DNA of 64,000 bases from Mycetocola zhujimingii (GTDB lineage: Bacteria > Actinomycetota > Actinomycetes > Actinomycetales > Microbacteriaceae): assembly GCF_003065425.1 (NCBI RefSeq), contig NZ_CP026949.1, positions 1,550,001-1,614,000 of the forward strand, read 5' to 3'. Position 1 is the first letter of the stretch, and every line of letters begins with the position of its first letter. This document shows, piece after piece, positions 10,785 to 20,241 of the stretch. The notes below the pieces were generated by a model that ran no database searches, was not told where the DNA came from, and saw nothing but the letters and a program-made list of their open reading frames with translations. The translations under genes were made by a program, and so were the position numbers.

Positions 10785-11909
10785 CTATGAACCTATCTCC
10801 TGGTACGCCGCGAAGAGCAGCGCGGTCTCTGGCCCTGCGAGCACCGTCGGCTTGGCGATGTCATCGAGGACGATGAACCGGAGCATGCCGGCTCGGGCCT
10901 TCTTGTCGCGCTGCATCGTGGCAAGGAGCGTGCTCCATCGCCCGACCGGGTATTCGGTGGGCAGCGACAGCGAGTCGAGGATGCTGCGGTGCCTGTCGGC
11001 GACCGCATCCGGCAGCCGTCCGGCCAGTCGTGAGAGTTCAGCGGCGAACATCATCCCGACGGCAACGGCGGCACCGTGGCGCCACTGGTACCGCTCGGCA
11101 TGTTCGATCGCATGGCCGAGAGTGTGTCCGTAGTTGAGGATCTCGCGGACCCCGCCCTCCTTGAAGTCCTCACTGACGACACGGGCCTTGAGCGCGATGG
11201 ACAGCTCGACGACCCGACGGAATTCCGCGGTGGTCGGGTCGGTCACCCGATCGACGTCGGCCTCGATGATGTCGAGAATCTCCGGTTCCGCGATGAAACC
11301 GCACTTCACGATCTCCGCGAAGCCGGCGAGGATCTCGTTCTTCGGCAGCGTGTCGACCAGGTTGAAATCGACGATCACTCCTGCGGGCGCGTAAAACGCC
11401 CCAACGAGGTTCTTGCCCTCGTTGGTGTTGATCCCGGTCTTACCGCCGATGGCGGCATCCACCATTCCGGCAACGGTCGTCGGCACCTGCACGAGTCGAA
11501 CGCCGCGCAGCCAGGTAGCGGCCACGAACCCGGCGAGGTCGGTGGTCGCTCCCCCGCCGAAACCAATCACCGCATCGGACCGCGTGAAATCAGCCTGTCC
11601 CATGATCTGCCAGCAGAAGGCCGCGACCTCGACGCGTTTGCCGGTTTCGGCATCCGGAATCTCGGCGAGCAGCACCTGGTACCTGCCAGCCAGCGACTCA
11701 CGCAGCTGCTCGGCCTTGGCGGCCAGGGTCGGTGGGTGCACGAGCAGGACCTTCTGCACGCCGTCACCGAGGGCGACAGCGATGCGGTCGAGGATGCCGC
11801 GGCCGACGTGGATCGCGTAGCCGTCTGTTCCCGTGACCTCGATCGTGGTGACCCCGTGGTCATCCCCAGTTGCGCGCGGATTGCCCGTCGTACCGATGTG
11901 GTCTGTCAT
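10785..11909 (-). CDS. aroB: 3-dehydroquinate synthase
   Basis: AroB converts DAHP to 3-dehydroquinate, using NAD and a divalent metal. The protein has about 374 residues. GFGGGATTDLAGFVAATWLRG forms the NAD site, and GKTGINTNEGKNLVGAFY and ILNYGHTLGHAIEH include substrate and metal ligands. The start at 11909 (MTDHIG) forms an ATGA overlap with the aroK stop; a longer frame to 11927 would lie further inside aroK. Confidence 0.96.
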   Translation of the reverse strand: MTDHIGTTGNPRATGDDHGVTTIEVTGTDGYAIHVGRGILDRIAVALGDGVQKVLLVHPPTLAAKAEQLRESLAGRYQVLLAEIPDAETGKRVEVAAFCWQIMGQADFTRSDAVIGFGGGATTDLAGFVAATWLRGVRLVQVPTTVAGMVDAAIGGKTGINTNEGKNLVGAFYAPAGVIVDFNLVDTLPKNEILAGFAEIVKCGFIAEPEILDIIEADVDRVTDPTTAEFRRVVELSIALKARVVSEDFKEGGVREILNYGHTLGHAIEHAERYQWRHGAAVAVGMMFAAELSRLAGRLPDAVADRHRSILDSLSLPTEYPVGRWSTLLATMQRDKKARAGMLRFIVLDDIAKPTVLAGPETALLFAAYQEIGS

Positions 11910-12421
11910 GCTCGTCCTTTCGCCCACGTGGCGATATCTGCAGCGATTCTCTCGATCGGCTGGGTGGAGGTGTCGAAGGTGATCGTGGCGAGTTCGTCGT
12001 AGATCGCACGGCGTTCGTCGTAAATGCGCTGCCAGTCGACGGTCCCGTTTGCCAGCAGCGGCCGCTTGTCCGTCTTGATGCGTGCGGCGACGGCATCCGC
12101 TGACACGGTCAGCAGGACGACTGTCTTGTCGGCAAGCGCTGCCCGCGTCTCCGGATCCAGAACGGCGCCGCCCCCGAGGGACACAACGGCGCGTTCGACC
12201 AGCGCGTCAGCGACGGCATCCTTCTCCAGTGCGCGGAAGGCGGCTTCGCCTCTGGATTCAAAGATGCCAGCGATCGGTCCGTGCTCGGCAACGATGATCT
12301 TGTCAGTGTCTAGAAAAGGCACCTCGAGTGCTTTTGCCACCCGGCGACCGATGCGGGTCTTGCCCGCTCCCATTGGCCCAATGAAGACGAGCGGGTACAG
12401 GGGGCGGCGGTCGTCGCTCAC
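11906..12421 (-). CDS. aroK: shikimate kinase
   Basis: AroK phosphorylates shikimate at the 3-hydroxyl. The 171-residue P-loop kinase has Walker [17 protein letters not shown] near residue 15, the DTDKIIV shikimate-binding aspartates, [13 protein letters not shown] and [10 protein letters not shown]. The start codon is GTG and shares GTGA with the aroC stop; its own stop overlaps aroB. Confidence 0.95.
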   Translation of the reverse strand: MSDDRRPLYPLVFIGPMGAGKTRIGRRVAKALEVPFLDTDKIIVAEHGPIAGIFESRGEAAFRALEKDAVADALVERAVVSLGGGAVLDPETRAALADKTVVLLTVSADAVAARIKTDKRPLLANGTVDWQRIYDERRAIYDELATITFDTSTQPIERIAADIATWAKGRA

Positions 12422-13632
12422 GCCAGGTGATCCTGGGTGGACGCGGTGGCGGTGCGGAGCCCGGCTGGAATCGCAGCGAGGTAGGACTGGAGGTTGCGAC
12501 GTGTCTCTTCGACCGAGTCTCCCCCGAACTTCTCGAGGACGCTGTTGGCCAGCACGAGGGCGACCATTGCCTCAGCGACGACGCCAGCGGCGGGAACCGC
12601 GCAGACATCCGAGCGCTGGTGGTGTGCACCGGCTGCTTCACCTGTCGCCACGTCGACCGTCCGAAGCGAGTGCGGGACTGTGGCGATGGGCTTCATTCCG
12701 GCACGGACGCGGAGAACGGTTCCGGTGCTCATGCCGCCCTCGGTGCCGCCGGCCTTGTCACTCGAGCGCACGATCTGGTCGTCGATCGAGAAGAGCTCGT
12801 CGTGCGCCTCTGAGCCGCGGCGCGTCGTGGTGAGGAAGCCGTCGCCGACCTCGACGCCCTTGATGGCCTGGATTCCCATGAGGGCCTGCGCGAGCTGACC
12901 GTCGAGGCGACGGTCCCAGTGCACGTGAGATCCGAGTCCGGGCGGCAGGCCGTATGCGAGGACCTCGACGACTCCGCCGAGGGTGTCGCCGTCCTTCTTC
13001 GCTGCGTCTACCTCGGCGACCATGAGTTCGGATGTCGCCGCGTCGAAGCAGCGCAGTGGATCGGCATCGAGCGCGTCCACGTCAGCCGGCGTGGGAAGTA
13101 CGGCGTTCTCGGGTACGCGCACCGGTCCGATCGACAGCGTGTGGCTGACCAGGGTGATGCCGAGTTCGGCGAGGAAGCCCCGTGCGACCGCACCGAGGGC
13201 AACCCGTGCGGCGGTTTCCCTCGCGCTGGCGCGTTCAAGAATGGGCCGTGCTTCGTCGAAGTTGTACTTCTGCATGCCGACGAGATCCGCGTGCCCTGGG
13301 CGCGGCCTGGTGAGCGGGGCGCTCCTGCCGCGGGACTTCTCGGTCTCCGGCACGGGCTCGGGGTTCATCACCTCGACCCACTTGGGCCATTCCGTGTTGC
13401 CGATGCGCAGGGCGACGGGGCTGCCGAGGCTGAACCCGTGGCGAACGCCACCGGAGATGTTGAGTTCGTCCTGTTCGAACTTCATCCGGGAACCGCGGCC
13501 GTAGCCGAGTTTGCGGCGGGCAAGGTCAGCGCGAATTGAGTCGAGCGAGACGGGGACGCCGGCGGGAAGACCCTCGACGATTGCAATGAGTTCCGGGCCG
13601 TGAGACTCTCCGGCAGTGAGCCAACGAAGCAT
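12418..13632 (-). CDS. aroC: chorismate synthase
   Basis: AroC makes chorismate from EPSP with reduced FMN. The 404-residue protein opens with [21 protein letters not shown] and contains [34 protein letters not shown] and [10 protein letters not shown] family blocks. It is the first gene of the aroC-K-B-Q run; aroE lies 94 bp upstream. No internal defects are seen. Confidence 0.97.
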   Translation of the reverse strand: MLRWLTAGESHGPELIAIVEGLPAGVPVSLDSIRADLARRKLGYGRGSRMKFEQDELNISGGVRHGFSLGSPVALRIGNTEWPKWVEVMNPEPVPETEKSRGRSAPLTRPRPGHADLVGMQKYNFDEARPILERASARETAARVALGAVARGFLAELGITLVSHTLSIGPVRVPENAVLPTPADVDALDADPLRCFDAATSELMVAEVDAAKKDGDTLGGVVEVLAYGLPPGLGSHVHWDRRLDGQLAQALMGIQAIKGVEVGDGFLTTTRRGSEAHDELFSIDDQIVRSSDKAGGTEGGMSTGTVLRVRAGMKPIATVPHSLRTVDVATGEAAGAHHQRSDVCAVPAAGVVAEAMVALVLANSVLEKFGGDSVEETRRNLQSYLAAIPAGLRTATASTQDHLA

Positions 13633-13726
13633 GGCTCTATCCTTCCACAGCGCCTGAGGTCAGCCTGACCCTGTGACGACCGGCCCGTGCGATTCGCTGG
13701 CTCCGCGTGTTCGTCGGGTGCGCTGG

Positions 13727-14593
13727 TCAGGCAGCGAGCGGAATGCCGCGTGCGTCGAGACCGACGGATGCGAGCATCGCGGTGAGAACAGCATCCTCGT
13801 CGTCCAGCGGCTGGAACGGGTCGTTGGAGACGAAGATCCGCACCTGGATGAGCGCCTGGTGCGCGAGCATGGACAATCCGTTCGCGACGACACCACCGGC
13901 GTCCGTCCAGCGGGCGGCGAGTTCGCTCGGCCACGGATCGTAGGCGACATCGAGCAGCGCCGACGATGAGAGCACGTTGGACGGGTAGCTGACGGGCAGA
14001 GGAGTCCGCCCGGGCAGGGTGCTCACGACGAGCTCAGGACGGGGCACGTCGTCGAACGTGTCGAACGTGCGAATGTCGACGGCGAGGCCAGCCCGCTTGC
14101 CCAGGTCGATCAGCGGCCGAGATTTGGCCGGGTTCCTGGCCAGAACGATCACCGAGAGTGCTCCAAGCTCGGCGGCGGCAACAACAGCACTGGCCGCGGT
14201 GGCACCTCCACCCAGAATGTGCACGTGGGGCGCCTCAGTGATGCCAACGGATGCCAGTGCCCGTGTGATGCCCGAAACATCGGTGTTGTACCCGAAGGAG
14301 GTTCTCGCCCCGTCGTCGCCAACGAACCGGAGTGTGTTGACAGCGCCTGTCAGCGTGGCCATCGCGTCTCGAGTGTCGGCAAGTTCGAACGCCGCCTGCT
14401 TGAGCGGCATCGTCAGCGAGAGTCCGCGCCATCCGTTGTCGAGACCGGCGACAGTCGTGGCGAGATCGGTCACCGACACGTTGCGCGAGCTGTACTCCCA
14501 GTCGAGGCCGAGAAGCTCATATGCCGTACGGTGCAGCGACGGCGACTTCGAATGCGCGATGGGCGACCCGAACACCGCGAGCCGTTCCCGCAT
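13727..14593 (-). CDS. aroE: shikimate dehydrogenase (NADP+)
   Basis: AroE reduces 3-dehydroshikimate to shikimate. The protein has about 288 residues. FGSPIAHSKSPSLHRTAYEL is the substrate-binding opening, SLTMPLKQAAFELAD holds the catalytic Lys, and HILGGGATAASAVVAAAELG is the nucleotide-binding loop. The start at 14593 is chosen because it overlaps the mltG stop by one base (TGATG); a longer frame would invade mltG by 30 more bases. Confidence 0.93.
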   Translation of the reverse strand: MRERLAVFGSPIAHSKSPSLHRTAYELLGLDWEYSSRNVSVTDLATTVAGLDNGWRGLSLTMPLKQAAFELADTRDAMATLTGAVNTLRFVGDDGARTSFGYNTDVSGITRALASVGITEAPHVHILGGGATAASAVVAAAELGALSVIVLARNPAKSRPLIDLGKRAGLAVDIRTFDTFDDVPRPELVVSTLPGRTPLPVSYPSNVLSSSALLDVAYDPWPSELAARWTDAGGVVANGLSMLAHQALIQVRIFVSNDPFQPLDDEDAVLTAMLASVGLDARGIPLAA

Positions 14594-15858
14594 CAGCAGC
14601 CCTTGTCCGGGTTCTCCGCGCACCAGGCGCGGAGTTGCTTGACGGCGGTGCCGTGCTCATCGACGGTATTCGTGAACACCGTCTCGCCTGTGTCCAGGTT
14701 GACGGTGACGAAGAAGAGCCAGGAGCCCTCGGCCGGTGCCATCGCAGCGGCGATTGCGGTGTCGCCAGGGCTCGCGATCGGCCCGATCGGCAGGCCCGTC
14801 TTCTGGTACGTGTTCCACGGATTCTGCGACTCGAGGGCCTCCTGCGTCGACCAGACCGAGTCGGTCTTCGTGGTGTCGCCGTATTGCGCGGTCGAGTCCA
14901 TCTCGAGCTTCATGTCGACGGCAAGGCGGTTCTGGATTACCCGGCTGACTTTGTAGAAGTCCTCCTCCAGCCGCGCTTCCCGCTGGACGACCGACGCGAT
15001 GGTCAGGATGCGCTCCCGCTCCTCGACCGGGACGCCAGCGGCGTCGAGCGCGGTGATCGTGCGGTCAACGAGTACCTGGACCACCTGCTGGGCGGACAGC
15101 CCCGGATCGAAGGTGTACATGGCGGGAAAGAGCCAGCCCTCGATTGACGGCGCGGTCGCTGGGATTCCGAAGACCGTGGGGTCGGCCACGGCAGCCTCGA
15201 ATTCAGCGAGGGGAATCTCCGTGCTCGCCGACAACTCCTCGAGAATGGTGGCTCCGGTTTCGCCTTCGCGAACCAGAACGGTCCGCTCGATCTTATTGGC
15301 CGGGTCGAGGAGGGCATCGAGCGCAGCCTTCGCGCTCATCTGCTTCTTCAGCTGGTACACACCGGGGTGGAAGACGGGCTCAGGCTTCTCCTCGATCAGT
15401 GTCTCGTAGAACGCGTCGACGGTCTTGGTCACGCCACGCGTCTTGAGGGTCTTCGCGATGTCCTGACCGGTGTCGCCCTCCGCGATGGAGACCATCACCT
15501 CGCCGCTGCCGACACCCTCGAAGTCAATGGGCTCTTCCCATCCCATGACCGAGCGGATCTGCGGTTCGAAGGTGTTCCAGACGTACAGGCCACCACCGGC
15601 GACACCGGCGAGCAGCACGAGCGTCACGATTGCCGCGATGAGTCCCTTGCGGCTGCGCTTCTCTCGCGGCGGGTACGTCGACTCGGTTGTCGATGCGGAC
15701 CGGCGCTCCGAGCGGGTCGACGTTGTCGCGGCGCGCTCAGCCTGTTCCCTTGCCTCGCGTCGTGACGACGGCGGGTTAGTCGAAGCCGAAGCTTCCGGTG
15801 CTTGTGACGCGAGAATGGCGTCGAAATCGCTGGTGCCTTCGGGGCGCTCGGATGTCAC
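14593..15858 (-). CDS. mltG: endolytic murein transglycosylase MltG (YceG)
   Basis: MltG cleaves nascent glycan strands and may set their length. The 421-residue protein has a long, polar cytoplasmic N-terminus of about 70 residues with basic clusters, one transmembrane segment near residues 75-98 (GLIAAIVTLVLLAGVAGGGL), and an extracellular YceG/LysM-like domain. The catalytic region reads LTIASVVQREARLEEDFYKV, with the expected glutamate, followed by RLAVDMKLEMDSTAQYG. It starts with GTG. The ruvX-mltG-aroE order is a common actinobacterial arrangement. Confidence 0.94.
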   Translation of the reverse strand: MTSERPEGTSDFDAILASQAPEASASTNPPSSRREAREQAERAATTSTRSERRSASTTESTYPPREKRSRKGLIAAIVTLVLLAGVAGGGLYVWNTFEPQIRSVMGWEEPIDFEGVGSGEVMVSIAEGDTGQDIAKTLKTRGVTKTVDAFYETLIEEKPEPVFHPGVYQLKKQMSAKAALDALLDPANKIERTVLVREGETGATILEELSASTEIPLAEFEAAVADPTVFGIPATAPSIEGWLFPAMYTFDPGLSAQQVVQVLVDRTITALDAAGVPVEERERILTIASVVQREARLEEDFYKVSRVIQNRLAVDMKLEMDSTAQYGDTTKTDSVWSTQEALESQNPWNTYQKTGLPIGPIASPGDTAIAAAMAPAEGSWLFFVTVNLDTGETVFTNTVDEHGTAVKQLRAWCAENPDKGC

Positions 15859-15861
15859 GGC

Positions 15862-16344
15862 CTACGATCCTTCACTCGGGTTGACGAGGGAACCAGGAGG
15901 GTGTGAACTGCCGCGCTCCGCGTCGAGGGCATGCTGCAGAATGATGACCGCAGCAACTTGATCGACAATATTACGGGATCTGCTCGACTTCTTGCCCGAG
16001 GTGCGCAGCGCTGAGTGCGCGGAGACCGTTGACAGGCGCTCATCGACCAGTCGGACGGGAACAGCGGATGCCGTCGCGAGCTTGCCAGCGAACGCGACAG
16101 CATCGTTCGTTGACGCCGTGTGCGATCCGGAGAGCGCCAACGGCAGACCGACCACGAGTTCGATCGGGTTGAGCTCGTCGGCGATCGCGATGATCCTCTT
16201 CACGTCTTCCCCGCTGTCGGTCGACCGCTGGACCGTCTCGATCGGTGTCGCCAGCATTCCGTGGAAATCGGAACGGGCGACACCGATGCGGACTTTCCCG
16301 ACATCGATACCGAGGCGGACTCCCGTGCGCATGGCATCCGTCAC
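15862..16344 (-). CDS. ruvX: putative Holliday junction resolvase / pre-16S rRNA nuclease RuvX (YqgF)
   Basis: RuvX is an RNase H-fold nuclease. In Escherichia coli it is best supported as a pre-16S rRNA 5'-processing enzyme. The 160-residue protein has GIDVGKVRIGVARSD with the first catalytic Asp, LVVGLPLALSG with the second region, and VRLVDERLSTVSA. The C-terminal active-site region IVDQVAAVIILQHALD completes the fold. It sits three bases after alaS and three bases before mltG, so all three are probably co-transcribed. Confidence 0.93.
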   Translation of the reverse strand: MTDAMRTGVRLGIDVGKVRIGVARSDFHGMLATPIETVQRSTDSGEDVKRIIAIADELNPIELVVGLPLALSGSHTASTNDAVAFAGKLATASAVPVRLVDERLSTVSAHSALRTSGKKSSRSRNIVDQVAAVIILQHALDAERGSSHPPGSLVNPSEGS

Positions 16345-16347
16345 CGG

Positions 16348-19005
16348 CTACCTCGTCGCAGCGTCTGTTATCGCGGCGAGTGCGCCGGGGATCATTGATG
16401 CGTCGGTACCGCCACCCTGTGCCATGTCGTCCTTACCGCCTCCGCCTCCACCGAGGACGCCTGCGGCTGTCCTGGCGAGCACGCCGGCCTTTGCGCCGGC
16501 AGCGCGTGCCTCGGGGTTGGTCGCGACGATGACGATCGGTCGATCCTTCACGGTCGCGGCGAGAGCGGTGATGCTTGGCACAGACCCGAGCCGCTCGCGC
16601 ACTGTCGTGACGAGAAGACGCAGGTCGTCGGCGGAGTTCAACACTCCGACGTTCTCAGCGACCAGGGTGTACGCACCAGCGGTGTGCTTCGTGGCGACGA
16701 GTGCTGGCACCCGCTCGGTGAGCGCGCGGGCTTCAAACGCCTGGATTTTCTTCTCGGCCTGTTTGAGGTTCGCAACCAGATCGGCGATGCGCTCGGGGAG
16801 CTGCTCGCGTGGCGTCTTGAGCGACGATGTCAGTTCGTTCACGATCGCACGTTCGGCGGCGAGGTCCCGGAACGCCTCGAGGCCGACGAGCGACTCGACA
16901 CGGCGGTTCGTCGAGCCGACGCTCGATTCACTGACGAGGTTGATCATGCCGATCTCCGCACTGGTCGACACGTGAGTGCCTGCACAGAGTTCGCGCGACC
17001 AGGGGCCGCCGATGTCGACGACGCGAACGACGTTGCCGTACTTCTCACCGAACAGGGCCATGGCGCCGAGCGCTTTGGCTTCGTCGAGCGGCAGCTCACG
17101 CGTGACGACCTCGAGGTTGTCACGGATCGCGTTGTTCGAGACTTCCTCGATCTCGCTCCGGGTCTCAGCCGAGAGGCCTGCGTTCCAGGAGAAGTCGAGA
17201 CGGAGGTAACCGGCCTTGTTGTACGAGCCGGACTGGTGGGCGTTCGGGCCGAGGACCTGGCGAAGCGCGGCGTGGATGATGTGGGTACCGGAGTGTGCCT
17301 GCCTGGCTCCCCTGCGGTACTCGCGGTCGACGACGCTTGTTGCGCTGTCACCGACGCCCACTTCACCCTTGGCGACCTGCACCTTGTGGCTGATGAGTCC
17401 CTTGATCGGCTTCTGAACGTCGAGCACTTCGAGTTCGTAGCCCGGTCCGACGATGAGCCCCTGGTCGGCTTCCTGTCCGCCGGACTCTGCGTACAGCGAG
17501 GTCTCGGCGAGGATCACTTCGGCGATGTCGCCCGCCGACGCCTTCGAGACGGACTGGCCGTTCACGATGAGGCCGAGGATCTTCGACTCGGTGGTGAGAT
17601 CGGTGTACCCGGTGAAGGTCGTCTCGCCGAAAGCCCTGAACGCGCTGTAGACGCTGAGGTCAGCCAGTGCTGTCTTCTTGGCCTTGGCATCCGCTTTTGC
17701 GAGTGCGCGCTGGTTGGCCATGAGGGCATCAAACGCCGTGCGGTCGACACTCAGGCCGGCTTCCTCAGCGATCTCGAGCGTGAGGTCGATCGGGAACCCG
17801 TAGGTGTCGTGCAGCAGGAATGCGGTGTCGCCAGGAAGCTTCTCGGCGTTGGTCTGCTTCGACTTCTCGACGGCAAGGTCGAGGATCGTCGTTCCGCCGG
17901 CGAGCGTGCGCAGGAAGGTTTCTTCCTCGCCGTACGCCGACTGGGAGATGCGGCTGTAGTCGTGCTCGACCTCGGGGTATGCAGCCTTCATCGCGTCGCG
18001 TGACGCGGCGAACAGCTCAGGGAAGGTCGCGGTATCCACGCCGAGCAGCCGCATCGAACGGACGGTCCTCCGCATGAGCCGGCGCAGGATGTAGCCCCTG
18101 CCCTCGTTGGACGGCGTGACGCCGTCGCTGAGGAGCATGAGCGATGAGCGAACGTGGTCGGCGATGATCCGCATGCGAACGTCGTCGGTGTGGTCTGCAC
18201 CGTAGCGGCGCCCAGACAGTTCGGCCGCGCGGTCGAGTACAGGGCGGACCTGGTCGATCTCGTACATGTTCTCGACGCCCTGCTTGAGGAAGGCGACGCG
18301 CTCGAGGCCCATGCCGGTGTCGATGTTCTTCTTCGGCAGGTCGCCGAGGATCTCGAAGTCGTTCTTGCCCCGGCCCTCGCCGCGGAGGTACTGCATGAAG
18401 ACGAGGTTCCAAATCTCCACGTACCGGTCATCGTCGGTCTCCGGACCGCCGTCCCGACCGTAGGCGGGCCCTCGGTCAAAGAAGATCTCGGAGCAGGGGC
18501 CGGCCGGACCCGGCTGGCCCGTCGACCAGTAGTTCGTGTCCATGTCGAGTCGCTGGATGCGCTCATCGGGAAGTCCGGCGATGGACTTCCAGAGACGGAT
18601 GGCCTCGTCGTCGTCCTTGTAGACCGTGACCCAGAGGTCCTTCTCATCGAAACCGTAACCGCCGGTGCTTTCAGACGACGTCAGGAGCTCCCAGGCGTAG
18701 CTGATCGCCCCTTCCTTGAAGTAGTCGCCGAACGAGAAGTTGCCGTTCATCTGGAAGAACGTCCCGTGGCGCGGCGTCTTGCCGACCTCTTCGATGTCGT
18801 TGGTCCGAATGCACTTCTGCACGCTCGTCGCGCGCGGGTATGGTGCGGGGACGAGTCCGCTCAGGTACGGCACGAACGGCACCATTCCCGCGACGGTGAA
18901 CAGCAGGGAAGGATCGTCGGATACCAGCGATGCGGATGGAACTACGGTGTGGCCGCGCTCGGCGAAAAAATCGAGCCAGCGCGAGCGGATGTCAGCGGTC
19001 TTCAT
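16348..19005 (-). CDS. alaS: alanyl-tRNA synthetase
   Basis: AlaS charges tRNA-Ala and edits mischarged Ser and Gly. The 885-residue protein is full length. The class II core starts with the opening IRSRWLDFFAERGHTVVPSA and has MVPFVPYLSG and the motif 2 region RHGTFFQMNGNFSFGDYFK. The editing domain has the metal site HSGTHIIHAALR and CAGTHVST, and the C-terminal DHHA1 part ends with a glycine-rich GGGGGGKDDMAQGG segment. It follows a small membrane-protein gene by 42 bp and precedes ruvX by three bases. Confidence 0.98.
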   Translation of the reverse strand: MKTADIRSRWLDFFAERGHTVVPSASLVSDDPSLLFTVAGMVPFVPYLSGLVPAPYPRATSVQKCIRTNDIEEVGKTPRHGTFFQMNGNFSFGDYFKEGAISYAWELLTSSESTGGYGFDEKDLWVTVYKDDDEAIRLWKSIAGLPDERIQRLDMDTNYWSTGQPGPAGPCSEIFFDRGPAYGRDGGPETDDDRYVEIWNLVFMQYLRGEGRGKNDFEILGDLPKKNIDTGMGLERVAFLKQGVENMYEIDQVRPVLDRAAELSGRRYGADHTDDVRMRIIADHVRSSLMLLSDGVTPSNEGRGYILRRLMRRTVRSMRLLGVDTATFPELFAASRDAMKAAYPEVEHDYSRISQSAYGEEETFLRTLAGGTTILDLAVEKSKQTNAEKLPGDTAFLLHDTYGFPIDLTLEIAEEAGLSVDRTAFDALMANQRALAKADAKAKKTALADLSVYSAFRAFGETTFTGYTDLTTESKILGLIVNGQSVSKASAGDIAEVILAETSLYAESGGQEADQGLIVGPGYELEVLDVQKPIKGLISHKVQVAKGEVGVGDSATSVVDREYRRGARQAHSGTHIIHAALRQVLGPNAHQSGSYNKAGYLRLDFSWNAGLSAETRSEIEEVSNNAIRDNLEVVTRELPLDEAKALGAMALFGEKYGNVVRVVDIGGPWSRELCAGTHVSTSAEIGMINLVSESSVGSTNRRVESLVGLEAFRDLAAERAIVNELTSSLKTPREQLPERIADLVANLKQAEKKIQAFEARALTERVPALVATKHTAGAYTLVAENVGVLNSADDLRLLVTTVRERLGSVPSITALAATVKDRPIVIVATNPEARAAGAKAGVLARTAAGVLGGGGGGKDDMAQGGGTDASMIPGALAAITDAATR

Positions 19006-19047
19006 GGGTCCGTTCGGAGAGGGGTCTCTGCGGGGGCAGAGGGAGTC

Positions 19048-19293
19048 TTATTTCTGAGAAGAGCCGGCGCCAAGGTCGCCGATTGCGTCCTCGGCGTCCT
19101 TCGCGAGTTCGTCGATCTTCTCCCGCAGTTCAGCTTCACGTTCTCTGTACGCGTCGGCGACTGTGTCGCTGAACTCGCGGAGCTTTCCGTCGAGGTCCGA
19201 GAAGAACTCCTTGCCCTTCTGGGTCTTGTTGATCTCGTGCGCGACGAAAAAACCGGCGGCAATGCCGGTAAGTAGCCAGAAAATATTCTTCAC
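19048..19293 (-). CDS. small membrane-anchored protein upstream of alaS
   Basis: An 81-residue protein has an N-terminal hydrophobic segment (residues 4-17, IFWLLTGIAAGFFV) followed by a highly charged helical, probably coiled-coil tail (FSDLDGKLREFSDTVADAYR and onward). It starts with GTG, preceded by a strong Shine-Dalgarno AGGAGG (19301-19306, spacing 7), which supports it being real. Its place between rpsD and alaS matches the small YtxH/DUF948-type membrane proteins seen there in other actinobacteria. I do not know its function. Confidence 0.8.
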   Translation of the reverse strand: MKNIFWLLTGIAAGFFVAHEINKTQKGKEFFSDLDGKLREFSDTVADAYREREAELREKIDELAKDAEDAIGDLGAGSSQK

Positions 19294-19386
19294 AGGGGCT
19301 CCTCCTGGGGTGTGGGACGGATGCTTCCAACCAGAATTTCATCCTACCGGTTATGCCTGACTGGCCGCTTTGTGGCCCGGTCATAT

Positions 19387-19423
19387 GAAAAAAACGGGGC
19401 CGCGGCGTAAGCCGCGACCCCGT
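19387..19423 (-). terminator. rho-independent terminator of rpsD
   Basis: On the minus strand, CGGGGTCGCGGC, loop TTAC, GCCGCGGCCCCG with one mismatch, directly followed by a run of eight T. It begins 13 bases after the rpsD stop. It is the clearest intrinsic terminator on the minus strand here and separates rpsD from the alaS block. Confidence 0.9.
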
Positions 19424-19435
19424 CGGTAAAGCTGT

Positions 19436-20065
19436 TTAGCGTGCTGCGTAGTACTCAACGACGAGCTGGACTTCACAGGTCACGGGGACCTCTGCACGCT
19501 GCGGGGCGCGAACGAGGCGTGCCTGCAGCTTGTCGAGCTCGACCTCGAGGTACGGCGGAAGCTTCGGGAGGACATCAACGTGTCCGCCTGCTGCTGCAAC
19601 CTGGAAAGGCTCGGTGCCTTCGCTGCGTGCCTTGACGTGGATGAGCTGTCCCGGCTTCACGCGGAAGGAGGGACGGTCGACGATCTGGCCGTCGACGAGG
19701 ATGTGACGGTGCACAACCATCTGACGTGCCTGAGCCGTGGTGCGGGCGATAGCCGAGCGCACGAGAAGAGCGTCGAGGCGGGTCTCGAGGATCTCGACCA
19801 GGTTTTCACCGGTCAGGCCCTTGACGCGACGAGCTTCTTCGAAGGCAATCTTCAGCTGCTTCTCGCGGATGCCGTACTGGGCGCGCAGACGCTGCTTCTC
19901 GCGAAGACGCACAGCGTAGTCGGAGTCGGTCTTGCGCTTGGTGCGGCCGTGCTCACCCGGAGCGTACGGACGCTTCTCGAGGTACTTTGCTGCCTTCGGG
20001 GTGAGGGCGATGCCCAATGACCGCGACAGGCGGGTCTTGCTACGGGTACGTGACTTGGTAGACAC
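19436..20065 (-). CDS. rpsD: 30S ribosomal protein S4
   Basis: S4 is a primary 16S rRNA binder that nucleates small-subunit assembly and can repress its own translation. The 209-residue protein has the S4 N-terminal domain and the S4 RNA-binding domain (LDALLVRSAIARTTAQARQM...HRHILVDGQIVDRPSF). There is no CxxC zinc knuckle near the N-terminus, so this is the zinc-free C- type. It starts with GTG after AAAGGAAC. Here it is a stand-alone transcription unit, away from the rpsM-rpsK-rpoA cluster, as in several actinobacteria. Confidence 0.97.
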   Translation of the reverse strand: MSTKSRTRSKTRLSRSLGIALTPKAAKYLEKRPYAPGEHGRTKRKTDSDYAVRLREKQRLRAQYGIREKQLKIAFEEARRVKGLTGENLVEILETRLDALLVRSAIARTTAQARQMVVHRHILVDGQIVDRPSFRVKPGQLIHVKARSEGTEPFQVAAAGGHVDVLPKLPPYLEVELDKLQARLVRAPQRAEVPVTCEVQLVVEYYAAR

Positions 20066-20145
20066 GGGTTCCTTTCGATGGAATCTCTGACAATGTGATG
20101 CCGGCGCACAACAGCGCGACCGGAAAGTAAGAGGGGTGAGCCGGA

Positions 20146-20174
20146 ACAGTTCGGCTAAAGAACATGTCCGTCAA
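20146..20174 (-). promoter_or_regulatory. candidate rpsD promoter
   Basis: On the minus strand a TTGACG -35 (20169-20174) and AACTGT -10 (20146-20151) are 17 bp apart, in the 176-bp gap before rpsD. The -35 and spacing are good but the -10 is weak, so the assignment is tentative. Confidence 0.35.
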
Positions 20175-20241
20175 CCCGATTCAGTGCAGCCATACATTCA
20201 AACCGGGCCTAGGCCAGCAACAAGCCTAACATGCCACCGGG